The notes: generated by a model from the letters alone, not told the origin. Counted from the first letter of the stretch, positions 33,889-45,567 are shown. The stretch is 64,000 nt of DNA from Pseudopithomyces maydicus (GCA_026873275.1 JANTUC010000016.1:1302001-1366000), one strand, 5' to 3'. Made by a program: numbers and translations.

Positions 33889-35124
33889 TCAATCCCTATT
33901 GCTAGGCCCTGCTCCCTCGACGCTGACCATGACGCTTTTCTGTACCAATATACTTTTCTTAGCTTTGCTTTCCGCCCGGTTGCGACTGTACTGGCTCCCG
34001 ATCTTGATGTAGCTCGATGATTGATTCGTCCTTCCACCAGATTCGAATGCCGATGTTGTTGTGCGAGATCCACTATTGGGGCCTAGAAAGCCAGATTCGA
34101 GACTGAGAAGGAACGGTTTCAAGGATGGGACGGTGGATGTCATGATGCTCGTTACTTGAACGACTTGTCCGCAGACCACGACGGGCCAGATGTCGTTGAG
34201 AAGGTCGGTCGCCGAAGCAAGGGACCAGATGTAGCCAATCTGAGTGGCTGAAGCTACTGCGACGCTGTACATCGACCTGTTAGAAGACATCTCAAGAAGT
34301 CTTGGATCAGACCTTGTAGACTTACATCCCACGGCACCAAAAGCCTATTAGCAGGGTGAGTCGTTGATCTCGTGTAATCTGTAATGGTAGAACCATCAAT
34401 GTAGGTACCAGCGCCAGCGCAAAGTCCGTGAGTATATTCATAACGGCATTATAAGTTCGGACGGCGCGCTATATCAATTCAGCACTGGAAGACATCCTAC
34501 AGATGATAACGAAACTTACAACGTCCATGCATTTGCGATTCGTTAAGTCCCATCTATTCGGTGCTGGGCACTGAAAGCCAATAAGAAAGACAGCGGAAAC
34601 TGCCCAAATCCCAGTCACTGCACATGTTGCAAACATCATTCTCCGATGCTTCTGCACAGGCGTGACTGAAACGAAAGGAACAAGTAGCGAACACTTCGCA
34701 GCAACAAGTGTTAGTACAGATAGGATTTCGGTGGCGTACAAAGCCTACGATAGTCAGTATTTGCTCCGCGGATGAGGTGGTATCCCTGCCTTCCAAGCCT
34801 GCATAACCGTTTCCTCCGGCAGACCGATCTGTGAATTTCCTATCATTTGGCCTGATGGGCTGAGAAGTGCCGCAGCTTGTCCTACGGCCAAGATCTGGAG
34901 AAGTTTAAGTTAGAATTGCGTCCCCCCGACTTTTCTAACAAACCACTCACCAAGGCAGACAACAAGATAAAGTCAGCTCTCGTCAGACGCCTCGATAGAG
35001 CCAGCTTCGTCGCAAAATGCGCAACAATCGAAAGAGTCGAGAAGGCGAGAAATAGCCAAGTAAGAATCTGGATTAGAGGCGCTGCATGATTCGGGTTGAA
35101 CGCTGGACGCTTTCCAGCCTCCAT
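33889..35124 (-). CDS. Pth11-like / rhodopsin-domain seven-helix membrane protein
   Basis: Exons 35124-34951, 34894-34790, 34744-34520, 34468-34326 and 34276-33889 join to 344 aa. The sequence shows the family layout: first helix (LIQILTWLFLAFSTLSIVAH), RRLTRADFILL after it, KALYATEILSVLTLVAAKCS (helix 3), a conserved NRKCMDV..YNAVMNILTDFALA (helix 5 region), LPLQITRDQRL, and a late helix before a Ser-rich cytosolic tail. Such proteins are candidate GPCR-like sensors of ascomycetes; the ligand is unknown. The second intron (34789-34745) appears to be GC-AG: AAG|GCAGGG donor, TACTGAC branch, GTAG end. Upstream in-frame ATGs at 35142, 35148, 35151 and 35202 are possible; I chose the one nearest the first helix. 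Confidence 0.82.
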
Positions 35125-36232
35125 GGCCTTGCGTTTAAATACCATGGCCATGTATGCTTGCGAGTTTTCAGGACGGTGACATCGACGAGAGAGGGCATGC
35201 ATGTGATGTTATTTGACATGGAGAGAAATCACACAACTCTCCTTTGCCTATCGGTCCGTGTGATAGGCAGTGTTGTAGCAGGATCCCACACTAGTCCTGA
35301 TCGTGAGATACCTCTTGTGCGGTGCTCGTCATTTGCCCGACTGCATTAACGCACGCACGCGTTCCCTGTCTTCGGCAGTGAGAGGTTAGCCTGACCGCGG
35401 GATCGGGCTGTCAGCCCGTATCTACAAGCGAGACGCTTCGGCCTCTGTCACCCGTCATAATCTATCTTGCGTACGAAGTTAGCCTGTCTGCGAATCTTCC
35501 GATCTAGAAGCGTTGAAAATCTTTCAATCGAGACCTTTCCCACTACATGGAGTCTAATCTGCGCTTGGTCCGCCGTCCACCAGTAGGAAAGCAAAGGAGC
35601 GGTGTGCACAGGGCGTTGTTGCCAAGTCGTGGGATCGAGGAAGTATGAAGGATCTTGCGTGCTTTTCAGCTACTACTTTATAGGTATCAAGTCAGGGAGT
35701 CCACACTAACCGAAAGCACGACCACCCCTTCGCGCTACTGACCGGAACGGCGCGTGAATGGGGCAGTAAAACCCGCGCCCCACGAGTTTCGAATCCTGCA
35801 GGGTACTGGTCCAGCAAAAATTGCCTCCCGTAAAGTGCTTGGGCGGCAACGAGTGGCCCACGGCGAATCCCCGCCTTATCTGCAGTACGGCCGACCGAAG
35901 CGCAGAGATTCATCCTTTCAATGCGCGTGTATCTCACCGTGTGTTTCGCTTCATAGAGCAGGGGCCTGCAAAAGAATTCAAGTACGGGGGAAAATGCAAT
36001 TCATCTCAAGTTTGAAATCTCCCACGACAATGGAGAGACTCGTGCGGTTAGTCCATGTCCCGCGTGGGAGGGAGGAGTCGTATGCAACAAGCCCTTGCTT
36101 GATACGCTTAGTCGGGAGCGGGGCAGTCGGGACCAATCTTCCCCTAGCCGAGCCAGGACCTGCCGTATCCCTTATAAGTAGCAATTTCTCTGGGGATGTT
36201 TTCGAACCATCTTCGACAATCAAGCTGCCGCC
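35125..36232. other. Divergent intergenic region, no gene
   Basis: Separates the 7TM gene and the permease, transcribed away from each other. No supported frame; presumably both promoters. Confidence 0.5.
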
Positions 36233-38100
36233 ATGGAACTCGACACCATAGCGAAGCCCAAGGCATACAGCTCTGCTGTTGAGGAGGGGAATCATGGGAG
36301 CGCAACTCGAGATGAGAGGGATCTCATGCGGTTGGGCAAGAAACCAGTGCTGAAGCGAAACTTTGGTTTCATGCAGATTCTGGGTTTTTCGTGTACTGTG
36401 TTGGTCACTTGGGAGGGAATTCTACAGTAAGTCTCTGACAAATATGGAATCCAAACAAGACGTGCCATGCTAACAATGTCGCAGGGTTTCGACTCCCAGT
36501 TTGTTGAACGGTGGCCCCGCGGGTGTCTTCTGGGGTTACCTTCTCATTTGGATCGGTTCTATTTCGATTTACACCTGTCTTTCCGAATTGGCTTCTATGA
36601 TGCCTACCGCAGGTGGACAATATCAGTATGGGATCTCATAACAAATGGGTCAACATGGTTTTCTGACGCGACGACAGTTGGGTTGCTATGCTTTCGCCTC
36701 CATCATGCAGGAAATTCTTGAGCTACATCACTGGATGGGTGACATTGATCGGCTGGCAGGCTACCACGGCCTCTTCGGCCTATCTGGCAGGAACCATTTT
36801 GCAGAGTACCATCTTGATGTTGGATACCTCTTACTCTCCCAAGCCATATCAAGCAATGCTTCTCGGCTGGTCAGTGGTACTCTTCGCGGTGGTCATCAAC
36901 ACTGTTGGTAGCAAGACCCTGGCCCATTTCGAAGGTTTGATCTTGATCATTCACGTTTTGGGATTCTTCGCCATCTTGATTCCTCTCGTTTATCTTTCGG
37001 ACCACGGAGATGCTTCGATCTTCACCACTTTTGTGAACTCTGGTGGCTGGTAAGAAATTCCACCTCGCTTCAATTAAATGTACTAGTACTGACGTATAGT
37101 TTTTCAGGTCGACGGAGGCGCTCTCATTCATGGTCGGCTTGCCGTCATCCGTCTTCGCCCTTGTTGGTGTCGATTCTTGTGTTCACGTAAGCGAAGAACA
37201 ACCGACCACCAAACTTCAGACCCCATAACTAACTAAATTACAGATGGCCGAAGAAGTTAAGAACGCTTCAAAGGTTGTGCCACGCGCTATCCAGATCAGT
37301 GTGTTGCTGAACGGTACCTTGGGACTTGCAATGTTGGTTGCATACCTTTTCTGCCTCGGAAACCTGGATACTGTTCTGGAACAGTCCGCAACGCTCGGAT
37401 ATGCCTACCTCTATGTATTCCTCCAGGGTACTGGATCTCCAGCTGGAGCAGTCACCATGGCCATGATCATGTGGGTTCTTGGAGTCTGCTGCTTGGTCGG
37501 CCTCATGGCTGCAACTTCCCGCCAGTTGTGGTCTTTCGCTAGAGACAACGCCGTGCCGTTTTCAAGCTCTGTGATCAAGGTAAATATTTCTCAATCATTC
37601 GAGATTGATAAAATGTCTAACACTACTAGCTTCACCCCCGAACGCTCATCCCCAACAACACAATCTTCATCACCGCCATTATTGCAATCCTTCTGTCGTT
37701 CATCAACTTGGGTTCTGCCGTTGCATTTGCCAACATTGTCAATCTGAGTATCGGAGGTCTATACGCCTCTTACTTCATCATCTGCTTGTTGCTTCTTTGG
37801 CGACGAATCCAGGGTATCAAGGCGTATGACCCAACTGCCGCTTTGATCGGTCCCGACTCCCTACAGTGGGGACCCTGGAAGATCCCCGGTGTCTTGGGTA
37901 TTGCAAACAACGTTTTCGCCTGCGGATACATCCTCGTCATGTGGTTCTTCTCCTTCTGGCCATCATCGGTCGAGGTCACCGCACAGTCCATGAACTTCAG
38001 CTCGGTCACCTTCAGTGGTATCGTCATTTTCGCTATTGTATGGTACTTGGTGCGAGGTAGGAAGTCTTACGTTGGACCTATTGTTGAGGTCACTCCGTAG
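36233..38100 (+). CDS. Amino acid / GABA / choline-type permease (APC superfamily)
   Basis: Six exons (36233-36426, 36485-36625, 36678-37049, 37108-37186, 37244-37579, 37630-38100), introns 50-58 bp, give 530 aa. The N-terminus has the family lead-in DERDLMRLGKKPVLKRNFG before helix 1 (MQILGFSCTVLVTWEGIL). Diagnostic stretches follow: GGPAGVFWGYLLIWIGS, SELASMMPTAGGQYHW, ITGWVTLIGWQATTASSAYL, HMAEEVKNASKVVPRAI, and MAATSRQLWSFARDNAVPFS. About twelve helices. These match the fungal Uga4/Hnm1-like AAT transporters, which import GABA, choline or other amines at the plasma membrane; the substrate is not determined. All six exon junctions keep frame, so the gene looks functional. Confidence 0.92.
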
Positions 38101-38686
38101 TCTCCGTAAAGGAAGAGAGGTTACAATCTATCTTATAAATCTAGATGGGGCCAATGTATAATATTTTGTTTTTCATGCATTGCATCTCGGTGCTCGTTGG
38201 GTCATCGCAGGCAACAAGGTTCTGGCCTGATTTTCTCGAACTATAGATAGTCATACATCCGTCATGAATGCTAACGGCCGCTTTCGAGTACGTTAAGACT
38301 ATGATATCAGCCCTGGTATCTGGTGTCTTTTGTCCCCATCCATGGATACCCCGAGCATTAGTCACTTCCATTCCCGCATTTTACCGGCGGCTATTATGCC
38401 ATGCTTTTATAGGTCAAAATTCTTTTCTTTACGGGAGATACCACCTTTCATTTTTATTGTACATAAGAGGTTTACAATCTATCCGTGATTGCAAATCCCA
38501 CTATTGAGATATATTTGGTTGCGGATTACAGCTACGGATAAAACAGAAGACATGTGGGGACTCGGAAATTGTAATGGCTAGTGGCATTTGCGATTATTTA
38601 TAGGTGGATTATCTAATCTTGGTCTTGCTGATCCACTCGGAAGATGAACGCTCTAGAGCGATCGTGATATCCCAATCCTTGCACTC
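38101..38686. other. Intergenic between convergent genes
   Basis: 3' flanks of the permease and the terpene cyclase. No supported frame. Confidence 0.5.
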
Positions 38687-39898
38687 CTAGGGCGATGAAA
38701 ATGTTCTCGCCAGGGGCTTCAACCCATGTTTTTCCAGTATTGCTAAATCCTGTTTCATAATCTTTTCTTCCATGTCATCAGCATTGTATCGGAATGCCTT
38801 GTGATATCTTGGGCAGTTGATGCTCCACACATTGTTTCCAATGATCATGTAGGACAAAGCCTTCAGGTACTGATCTAACTTCCGAGATATTGGTGCATGT
38901 GTTCTCCTGAACGTCTCACAACGATCAAGAAATTCTTCTTCGTAATGGCAGATTACGTCCTTGACCATTACTTTAGCGGCTTCGACATTAACGTTATGCC
39001 ATACCAGATGCAGATGAACAGAATTGACCGGGGCGAAATCCAAATCCTTGGATTCTTCCATCTCGCGGTCGAAGGAGTAGTAGTCATTGTTCAGGCCAAG
39101 AGCAGCAAAGCAAGAGTATTTTATAGGTTGTAATAGCTCATCTTCTTCTTTGGTCAATGTTATTCCCATCCCCCACAGCATTGTTGCTTCTACCCATCTA
39201 TCATCTTGTTGTCAGTCTAAGTCTTGGACTTGTTGGAAAGGTATATACGAACATGGCTGCACAATCCACGACTCGAAATTTCACATATTCGTCAATGCAA
39301 TCGAACCGGGCACCCTTGAACGTCAGGGCATGCCGGGACCATTCCTCATACGAAGAAACAATCCGTTCTGTTCCTTCTTTGTCAATGGCTCCGATTTGCC
39401 TCATCGTCTTTGCTTGTAACCATTCATAGCCTGATTCGAGTTTCATGATACTTGCTTTTGCTTCACTCTTTGGGAGGGAAGTTAGTTCGTTCTTGTTCTG
39501 TTTATCTTCCAATGAGACTTGATCGAAATCAAGATCGTTTCAACTTACGCTAGGAGCGTCGAATTCAATTTTGTTGTCGAAAAGAAATGCGTCTGATGTA
39601 ATGTCAGTAGATGATTCTTCAGAAGATCAACTGACATACATTCATACGCGTAACCAAGGGAGCGTAGCCTCTCAGGTTTGCAAAGTGGCAAAACCACAGC
39701 CAAAAAGTTGCCATTGAGAGGGTTACATGAACCAAATATTTCAGTGGGTCCAACATGCTCAACCCAATCTCTCCTACACTCGTAGCAACCTGCATTCGCC
39801 TCATATTCGTATAGATGGCGTCTCAACTCATAGCCTTTGCAGAATCCGTTGAGCTCTTCCTCGGGGACCTTTACGACATATGAAGTGAGTTGATTCAT
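38687..39898 (-). CDS. Class I terpene cyclase, stand-alone cyclase domain
   Basis: Exons 39898-39640, 39592-39549, 39467-39253 and 39197-38687 join to 342 aa. It resembles the N-terminal cyclase half of fungal chimeric terpene synthases (fusicoccadiene/ophiobolin type): GFCKGYELRRHLYEYEANAG and GSCNPLNGNF at the start, the metal site as YAFLFDNKIEFD (D-N-K-I-E, first Asp kept), and the NSE triad as NDYYSFDRE. No prenyltransferase half follows before the convergent permease, so the prenyl diphosphate must come from elsewhere. The third intron needs a weak GTTCGT donor (39252) and TAG end (39198); that choice gives the expected RVVDCAAIWVEATMLWGMGI join. Product unknown (sesqui-, di- or sesterterpene). 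Confidence 0.82.
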
Positions 39899-40199
39899 TT
39901 CGGATAGCTGATGGGAGAAGGTGTTTCAATGTTTGAGAATTGTGGCGGGATTTCTCCTCTAAAATACCACATTGCGATATTTAACCGTTACCTCAGCCTT
40001 CTACCCAAATGATACAAGCATTGTGCTCGCGACGGAACTCAACAAGGTCAATTGACTTTGGAATACGAAAGTTTGTACAACTGTAACGTCGCTGAAGGCT
40101 TTATCTTCTTCGGGCGACCAATTTAGGAAGCCAATAGATTCTCTCCACAAGCGAGATCCACAAAATCGTAATGCCTATAATGTACTGTAAAGGACTTAA

Positions 40200-41287
40200 G
40201 GTGGCGCCCTACTAGAGCGTTATCTGTGTTATATAACCTTATTATTAATTTTTTTTACTAGGCAAGATAGTATTATAGAGCTAAATTTATTCATTTTATA
40301 ATATTTTTTTATAATTTTATATATCTATTAATTATAATTATCTACTAGTATATAGTTACCTATATAACTTATTAAAACTAATATTATATTAAAATAGCTA
40401 TATAGTATTTAGTAACTTACTTAGCTCTAAGAGCGACTGTTTTAAATATTTATTTTAAAAATATAATACCCTTTTTACTATATAATACTATTATAAAATT
40501 TAAATTTTTATCTTTAAGCGTATCTTCTAGTTTTTATATAAGACTTTTTAATATAACTATTTATTTTATAGCAGTATTACTATAGCTAATAAAGTTAAAG
40601 CCCTATATTAATAAATATAATTTAATTACTTATTTTAAAATTAAAATAACCTTTCTATTTTTAGCTATTTTAATTAGATTAAGAGTATTATAAAAAAAAC
40701 TTTTAATTATTTTATTTAATACTAGTGCTGGTACTAGTACTAAAATTTTAAATAAAAATTATTTTATAAGTTTTATAGTAGTCTAATTACAGAGTTCGTC
40801 TATAAATATATTTTTATAAATAGGAAAGTAAGACTGAATTAAATTATTAATAGTATTTATAATTATAATACGCAAAATAGTAGTAGTAAAAATATTTATT
40901 AATATTAGTAAAGCTTTTAGATGCACTAAAAATATATATATTATAATATAGTAATTAGATAGTAATTAAATAGCAATAAATAATAATAAATAAATATAAA
41001 AATAGATAGAGACCTAAATACTATAATATTATAGACTTATTATAAGTACTGCAATACTTAGCCTTATAAAAATAATATTAAAGTATTAAAATATAAAATC
41101 GCCAGTACTATAGTAGCTAATAGAAGGATAACTAAATTAATTTAATAATAATTTAGCTAATTTTTTATAAAGCTTTTTATATATTAATATTTTTTATACT
41201 ATCTAGAGGGGGGACATCTTTTTACTATCTAATTTTTATGCGTTATAGTTATATTGCCGCGACACCTTTTACGCTAATTTCCCAAAT
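40200..41287. mobile_element. AT-rich decayed insertion flanked by 14-bp direct repeats
   Basis: 1,088 bp of extreme AT content (TpA-rich, no frames), consistent with heavy RIP. The flanks share TGTAAAGGACTTAA exactly (40186-40199 and 41288-41301), the appearance of a target-site duplication. The ends are GC-richer and partly inverted: the left end reads GGTGGCGCCC, the reverse of the right end GGTGTCGCGGC. A related end sequence may exist at 10993-11080. The class is uncertain: 14 bp is long for a cut-and-paste element and fits a non-LTR or other copy mechanism. Confidence 0.65.
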
Positions 41288-41301
41288 TGTAAAGGACTTA
41301 A

Positions 41302-41796
41302 AAATTTGATAGAAAATCATGATGGACATCGAAAGGCATAGTACGAACTGAAGAGTATTTTCGACACGATGCGTCCTCAACATAAGCTCTTAGAAGCCGA
41401 ACTATTGTTGGTTCATGTCGGAACCAGTGCATTTCTCTCTACATTTGCTGATTGCGAGAGCGCGAGAAATTGTCCATTATGATGGAAAAAGATGCTAGGT
41501 TTCTATTCAGTGATCCAATTATTCTCGTTAGGGCATAAACAGATTATATCGATATTGAGCAACGATAAACCAGGCTCAACAGGTCGATGCAGCATACAAA
41601 AGAGCACCAAATCAATAGATCAAGAAGGAAGCTGAGTCATAGGAATGATCAGACAAGGTGGTTGTAAAAAAGAGTATACCAAGAAGGATATAGCTCATTG
41701 GCAGATAAGAGGAAAGCAGGATTAACGTATCTTCAGCGTAGTATTTAATATTACACAAACTACAAGGGAGCCTTTTGAATAAGAAAGGATAATCTA
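41302..41796. other. Intergenic, no gene
   Basis: 3' flank of the M81 hydrolase. No supported frame. Confidence 0.5.
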
Positions 41797-43311
41797 CTAA
41801 GTAAAGAAGCGCGCATGAAGACCGGGTAAAGTTTTCAAATCGGTATCGAAAGGCCACATTGGTCTCTGGATACGATGGTGCCCAAGCCTTCGTAAATCTT
41901 GATCCACGCCCCCAGGCGTCAATGCAAGCATCCAGTCTTTCGCCATGTCATAGAGCTCAGGCTCTAGATAGCCTATCTTCACAATGACGATATCAGCTTC
42001 TCGCGGTGTAAGGTTCAGTTCGGTAAAATCGCGTTCCTTGTGGTAAGGTTTACGCAGCTGGGTTAGAATCACGTATACACCGCCTACTTTCAATACCACC
42101 TCGGTGAGTGCATGTGGGTCTCCGTATTTGATAAAGTGAACGCGACCTGTCATAGTAACCGGACCTGCGTGGAGATCGTCGATATCGGCGCCCGCATTCA
42201 CCGTGATGTTTGCTCCGATCCCAGATATCTCGGCGATAGCCACCGCCCCTGGGCTAGGGATACTGGCATAAATCACAGTTGGTCCAGCCGGGTCTTGAAA
42301 TTCAGGGCGGTGAAGAAGCTGAGTGACACCCCAGGTGACGTCTCCCGATCCACCGGCAGTCGGATTGTCGCCGGAGTCCGAGATAAAGTAAGGTCGCGTG
42401 TTGCTTGCCAGAGCAGCGTCCAAGCACTCTGTAAAAGATCCAGTGGGGGCAACGAATTTGAACTCATCGCGGGCATCCCAAAACGTTCTTGCAAGCTCTT
42501 CTGCCCCGTTTTTGACTGCTGGTTCATCCCAGCCTGTGACTACTACCGCTGCACAGTTACGTGGCTCGTCGGCCCAGGCATAACCGACCCATATCGCGGC
42601 ATCGAGGACACCATCTCGTTTCTCGATTTCCGGAACTGCTGCATATATTCGTTTTGCAGGTTCATCCCGGGTCGACGTTTGCTCACCCGGGAGTAGAATT
42701 GGGATTGATATCCATGCTTTCAGCGGCAGAGGTCCTCCAGCATTGCGCACTTCGAGCACCCGAAGGAGATTACGACATGCTCGCTCCTTTGTCTCTAGCA
42801 CATCTATGTGGGGTGCGGTGCGATAGCAAGTGATGATATCTGCTTGGCACACAAGTTCCCGAGACACATTACCGTGAAGATCCATGGAAGCGGACACGAT
42901 AGTCTTGGGACCGATGACAGCGCGTATGCGACAGAGAAGCTCAGATTCGACGTCTTCGAGCCCTTCTACGTACATGGCTCCGTGAATGTCGAACCACAAT
43001 CCGTCTAGTTCGTGTGTTAAGGATTGACAGATGTCTGTCAAGCGCTGAATGATTTCTGCTGATAACAATTCGAACGATGCTCTTTCTACAATGCCTCCTG
43101 GAAGTGCATGTCCAATTAAGGCGCCTTTCCATTGCGCTTGGCTTCCCAAACTCTTCTCTGAATGCAAGAACTTGTAATGCTGGATTATTTCCAGTCCGCG
43201 CTTGGGGTGAAATGCGGCGGCTTTGGTACGCGATGGGGTGAATGTAGAGTTTTCGCAGCTTAGACCAGCAATGGCCACGACTGGTAGTCTTTTCTTCTCA
43301 GAGGATACCAT
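41797..43311 (-). CDS. MlrC-type hydrolase (microcystinase C / peptidase family M81)
   Basis: Intronless 504-aa frame starting MVSSEKKRLPVVAIAGLSCE. Family features in order: a GLSCENSTF strand-turn with the conserved E-N-S; GLWFDIHGAMYVEGLEDVES (Asp and His of the zinc site); SASMDLHGNVSRE (second Asp-x-His); YRTAPHIDV, including a third histidine; and ISDSGDNPTAGGSGD in the C-terminal half. These fit bacterial MlrC, the zinc enzyme of the last step of microcystin breakdown, and its many relatives of unknown substrate. Fungi do not make microcystin, so the natural substrate here is probably another peptide or amide. The gene is divergent from an MFS transporter (about 0.3-0.4 kb between starts), which could supply or export a shared substrate. 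The absence of introns contrasts with most neighbours and may reflect past transfer. Confidence 0.88.
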   Translation of the reverse strand: MVSSEKKRLPVVAIAGLSCENSTFTPSRTKAAAFHPKRGLEIIQHYKFLHSEKSLGSQAQWKGALIGHALPGGIVERASFELLSAEIIQRLTDICQSLTHELDGLWFDIHGAMYVEGLEDVESELLCRIRAVIGPKTIVSASMDLHGNVSRELVCQADIITCYRTAPHIDVLETKERACRNLLRVLEVRNAGGPLPLKAWISIPILLPGEQTSTRDEPAKRIYAAVPEIEKRDGVLDAAIWVGYAWADEPRNCAAVVVTGWDEPAVKNGAEELARTFWDARDEFKFVAPTGSFTECLDAALASNTRPYFISDSGDNPTAGGSGDVTWGVTQLLHRPEFQDPAGPTVIYASIPSPGAVAIAEISGIGANITVNAGADIDDLHAGPVTMTGRVHFIKYGDPHALTEVVLKVGGVYVILTQLRKPYHKERDFTELNLTPREADIVIVKIGYLEPELYDMAKDWMLALTPGGVDQDLRRLGHHRIQRPMWPFDTDLKTLPGLHARFFT

Positions 43312-43711
43312 GATACAAGATTGTCTGAGCCATGAAGAGCGATTTCTACATCGCGAGCATGTGCGCCGCTCCCACATGCAGTTGTCAATCGAGCGGGGTA
43401 ATCGTCGCCAGTGACATGATACGCCAATGCAGCTATCATCTCAAAATATACCCGATCTTCGCTCTTAAACCACTTGGGCAGGTCCCGTCCCTCGGATAAC
43501 CAATTCGAGCAGACCCCGCATTCTGCATCGCATCCTTCAGAATGCATATTGGTTAGTTGCTGCAATATCCAACGATAACGGAGATACCACTGTTTTAATG
43601 ATAAGCTTTGCCCAGAACGATGGCTTTTGCTTGACAGTGCCATTCCCTCGTAAATGCAACTCTTTGGAAACTTTCCATGTGAATAAAAATGTTGCAAAAG
43701 ATACCGACAGG
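43312..43711. promoter_or_regulatory. Shared promoter region of the M81 hydrolase and the MFS transporter
   Basis: About 400 bp between divergent starts. If the transporter starts at 43598 it is 286 bp. No specific binding site was recognised. Confidence 0.4.
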
Positions 43712-45567
43712 AACATGGCTGCCAGCATGGGTGCCGGAGTCGACCACAACAGTAGCGATCTTATTGATGCTATGTTCGATTGTTCAATCAACGGTAAGGC
43801 GAAAAGGCCCACACGTATACTGAATACTTCTCGAATAACACTGCTTAAAGACAGGAGGGTATGACGGCTCGATGTTGAATGGTCTGAATATTCTACCTTC
43901 CTACACGGACTACTTCAACCTTAACGCTGCAACTACCGGCCTGAATACTGGATCCGTATTCATCGGTGGGTTTATTGGACCCTTCATATCGGGCGTCATG
44001 TGCGATCGTCTGGGCCGACGACCCACCATATTCTGGGGCTGTTTGGTGACAATCGTTGGGATCATACTCCAGACTGCTGCTCAAAATATAGCGATGTTTG
44101 TCGTAGCGCGTATCATTCTGGGGCTTGGTTCAATAGTATCTGGTATTTCTTGCGGAGTTTACCTTTCCGAGACTTACCCAAGCCGTTGGCGCGCTTGGGG
44201 CGTGGGGTTGTTGAACGACTTTTACTAGTGAGTCTCTGGTACAATTGCTATGCTGTTTTACTGAAAGATGACAGTGTGGGTGCTCTCATTGCTGCGGGCG
44301 TCACTTTGGGTACAAGCCAATGGCAGTCTACCTGGGCATGGCGCGCACCGTCCCTTTTCCAAGCTATCTTCTCCATCCTTTGTATACTAGTTATCCCCTT
44401 CATGTAAGCCCCACTCCCACCATATGTTAACCTCCAAAGCCGTCAATAAATTCATCCCCGATCCAGACCAGAATCCCCTCGATGGCTCGTCCATGAAGGA
44501 CTCTACGACCCAGCCCGCGCCGTCGTCGCGTTAACGAACGCAAACGGCGACCTCTCCAGCCCCATCACCCTCACAGTCTACAAAGAAATAATCGATACCC
44601 TGGAATGGGAAAAGAAAGAAGGGCGAACCATGAGCCCGAAAGAAATCTTCAAGACGCCGGTCGCACGTAAACGTTTGCTGATTGGCATGTCGGCTGGACC
44701 GTTCTCGTGCGTGGCGGGGAATATCATCGCGTCGTACTATCTTGGAAGCGAGTTGAACACTGCTGGTATAACTGACCCGAACGACCAGTTAAAAGCTGTG
44801 AGTGCGATGTGCTCTGCATCATATTTTGAAATGCTTGCTAAATAATGTGTAAGAATGTCGTGCTCAATGTATGGTGCCTAGGCTGCGCCTTAGCCGGAAC
44901 CCATCTTGCAGCGAAGTGGGGGCGTAAGTCCACGGCTTTGCTATCACAGAGCTTGCTCGTTATCTGCCTTTTCGTAATTGGCGGTCTGTCCAAGATCTAT
45001 GCGGATAATCCTGAGGGAGCGTCTAAATCACTAGTATATGGTGACGTGGCGGTTATGTTTCTGTTCCAAGGTTTCTATTCGATTGCATGGACCCCGTTGC
45101 TATATCTTTATCCGCCGGAAGTCATGAACTACTCCATTCGGGCGAATGGGGTTGCTTTTTCTCAGCTTATGTTGATGAGCCTTGCGTAAGTGATTTCTGC
45201 AACTTATACCATCTGATTGCTGACTTGTGTGGAGATGCGTGCTAGTGTTTGTAATGCCGATCGGGCTGGAAAATATCGGATGGAAGATGTATATGATCAA
45301 TGGGTCATGGGACATTGCCATTGTGGTTTTGATAGTGGGTTTACCAGTTAATTTGCAGGATCTGGTTACTGATCATGGCAGGCTGTATTTTGGGTGGAAA
45401 CGAAAGGGAAGACGCTCGAAGAGATTGATGCAATTTTCGAAGGCGAGAAACACTCTTCGATCCCGGATGTGGAGGCAGTGCGAAAGGGTGAAGCCACAAT
45501 TGATGCGCAGGAAGTCGAACATGCGTTGAACAAAGAACAGATGATCAAAGTTGAGAAGAGTATCTGA
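43712..45567 (+). CDS. MFS sugar transporter (hexose/lactose permease-like)
   Basis: Exons 43712-43793, 43855-44227, 44275-44403, 44467-44797, 44854-45185, 45235-45334 and 45382-45567; six introns of 47-63 bp; 510 aa. Sugar-porter signatures: NGGYDGSMLNGL after helix 1, GVMCDRLGRRPTIFWG (loop 2-3), VYLSETYPSRWRAWG (the PETxR-like loop), IPFIPESPRWLVHEG (central PESPR motif), AKWGRKSTALL (the second loop-type repeat) and FWVETKGKTLEEID (the PETKG end motif). About twelve helices, plasma membrane. An alternative in-frame start at 43598 would add 38 residues. The region ahead of helix 1 is shorter than usual. All exon junctions keep frame. Confidence 0.88.

Noticed and set aside
35760..35830. 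tRNA-like B-box (TTTCGAATCC)
   Set aside because: No A-box at the right distance and no cloverleaf could be folded by eye.
43260..43697. 145-codon minus-strand frame upstream of the M81 hydrolase
   Set aside because: It overlaps the hydrolase start in another frame and the divergent promoter and transporter first exon. It has a protein-like look (GDDYPARL, CDAECGVC) but no recognised family; kept out for lack of support.
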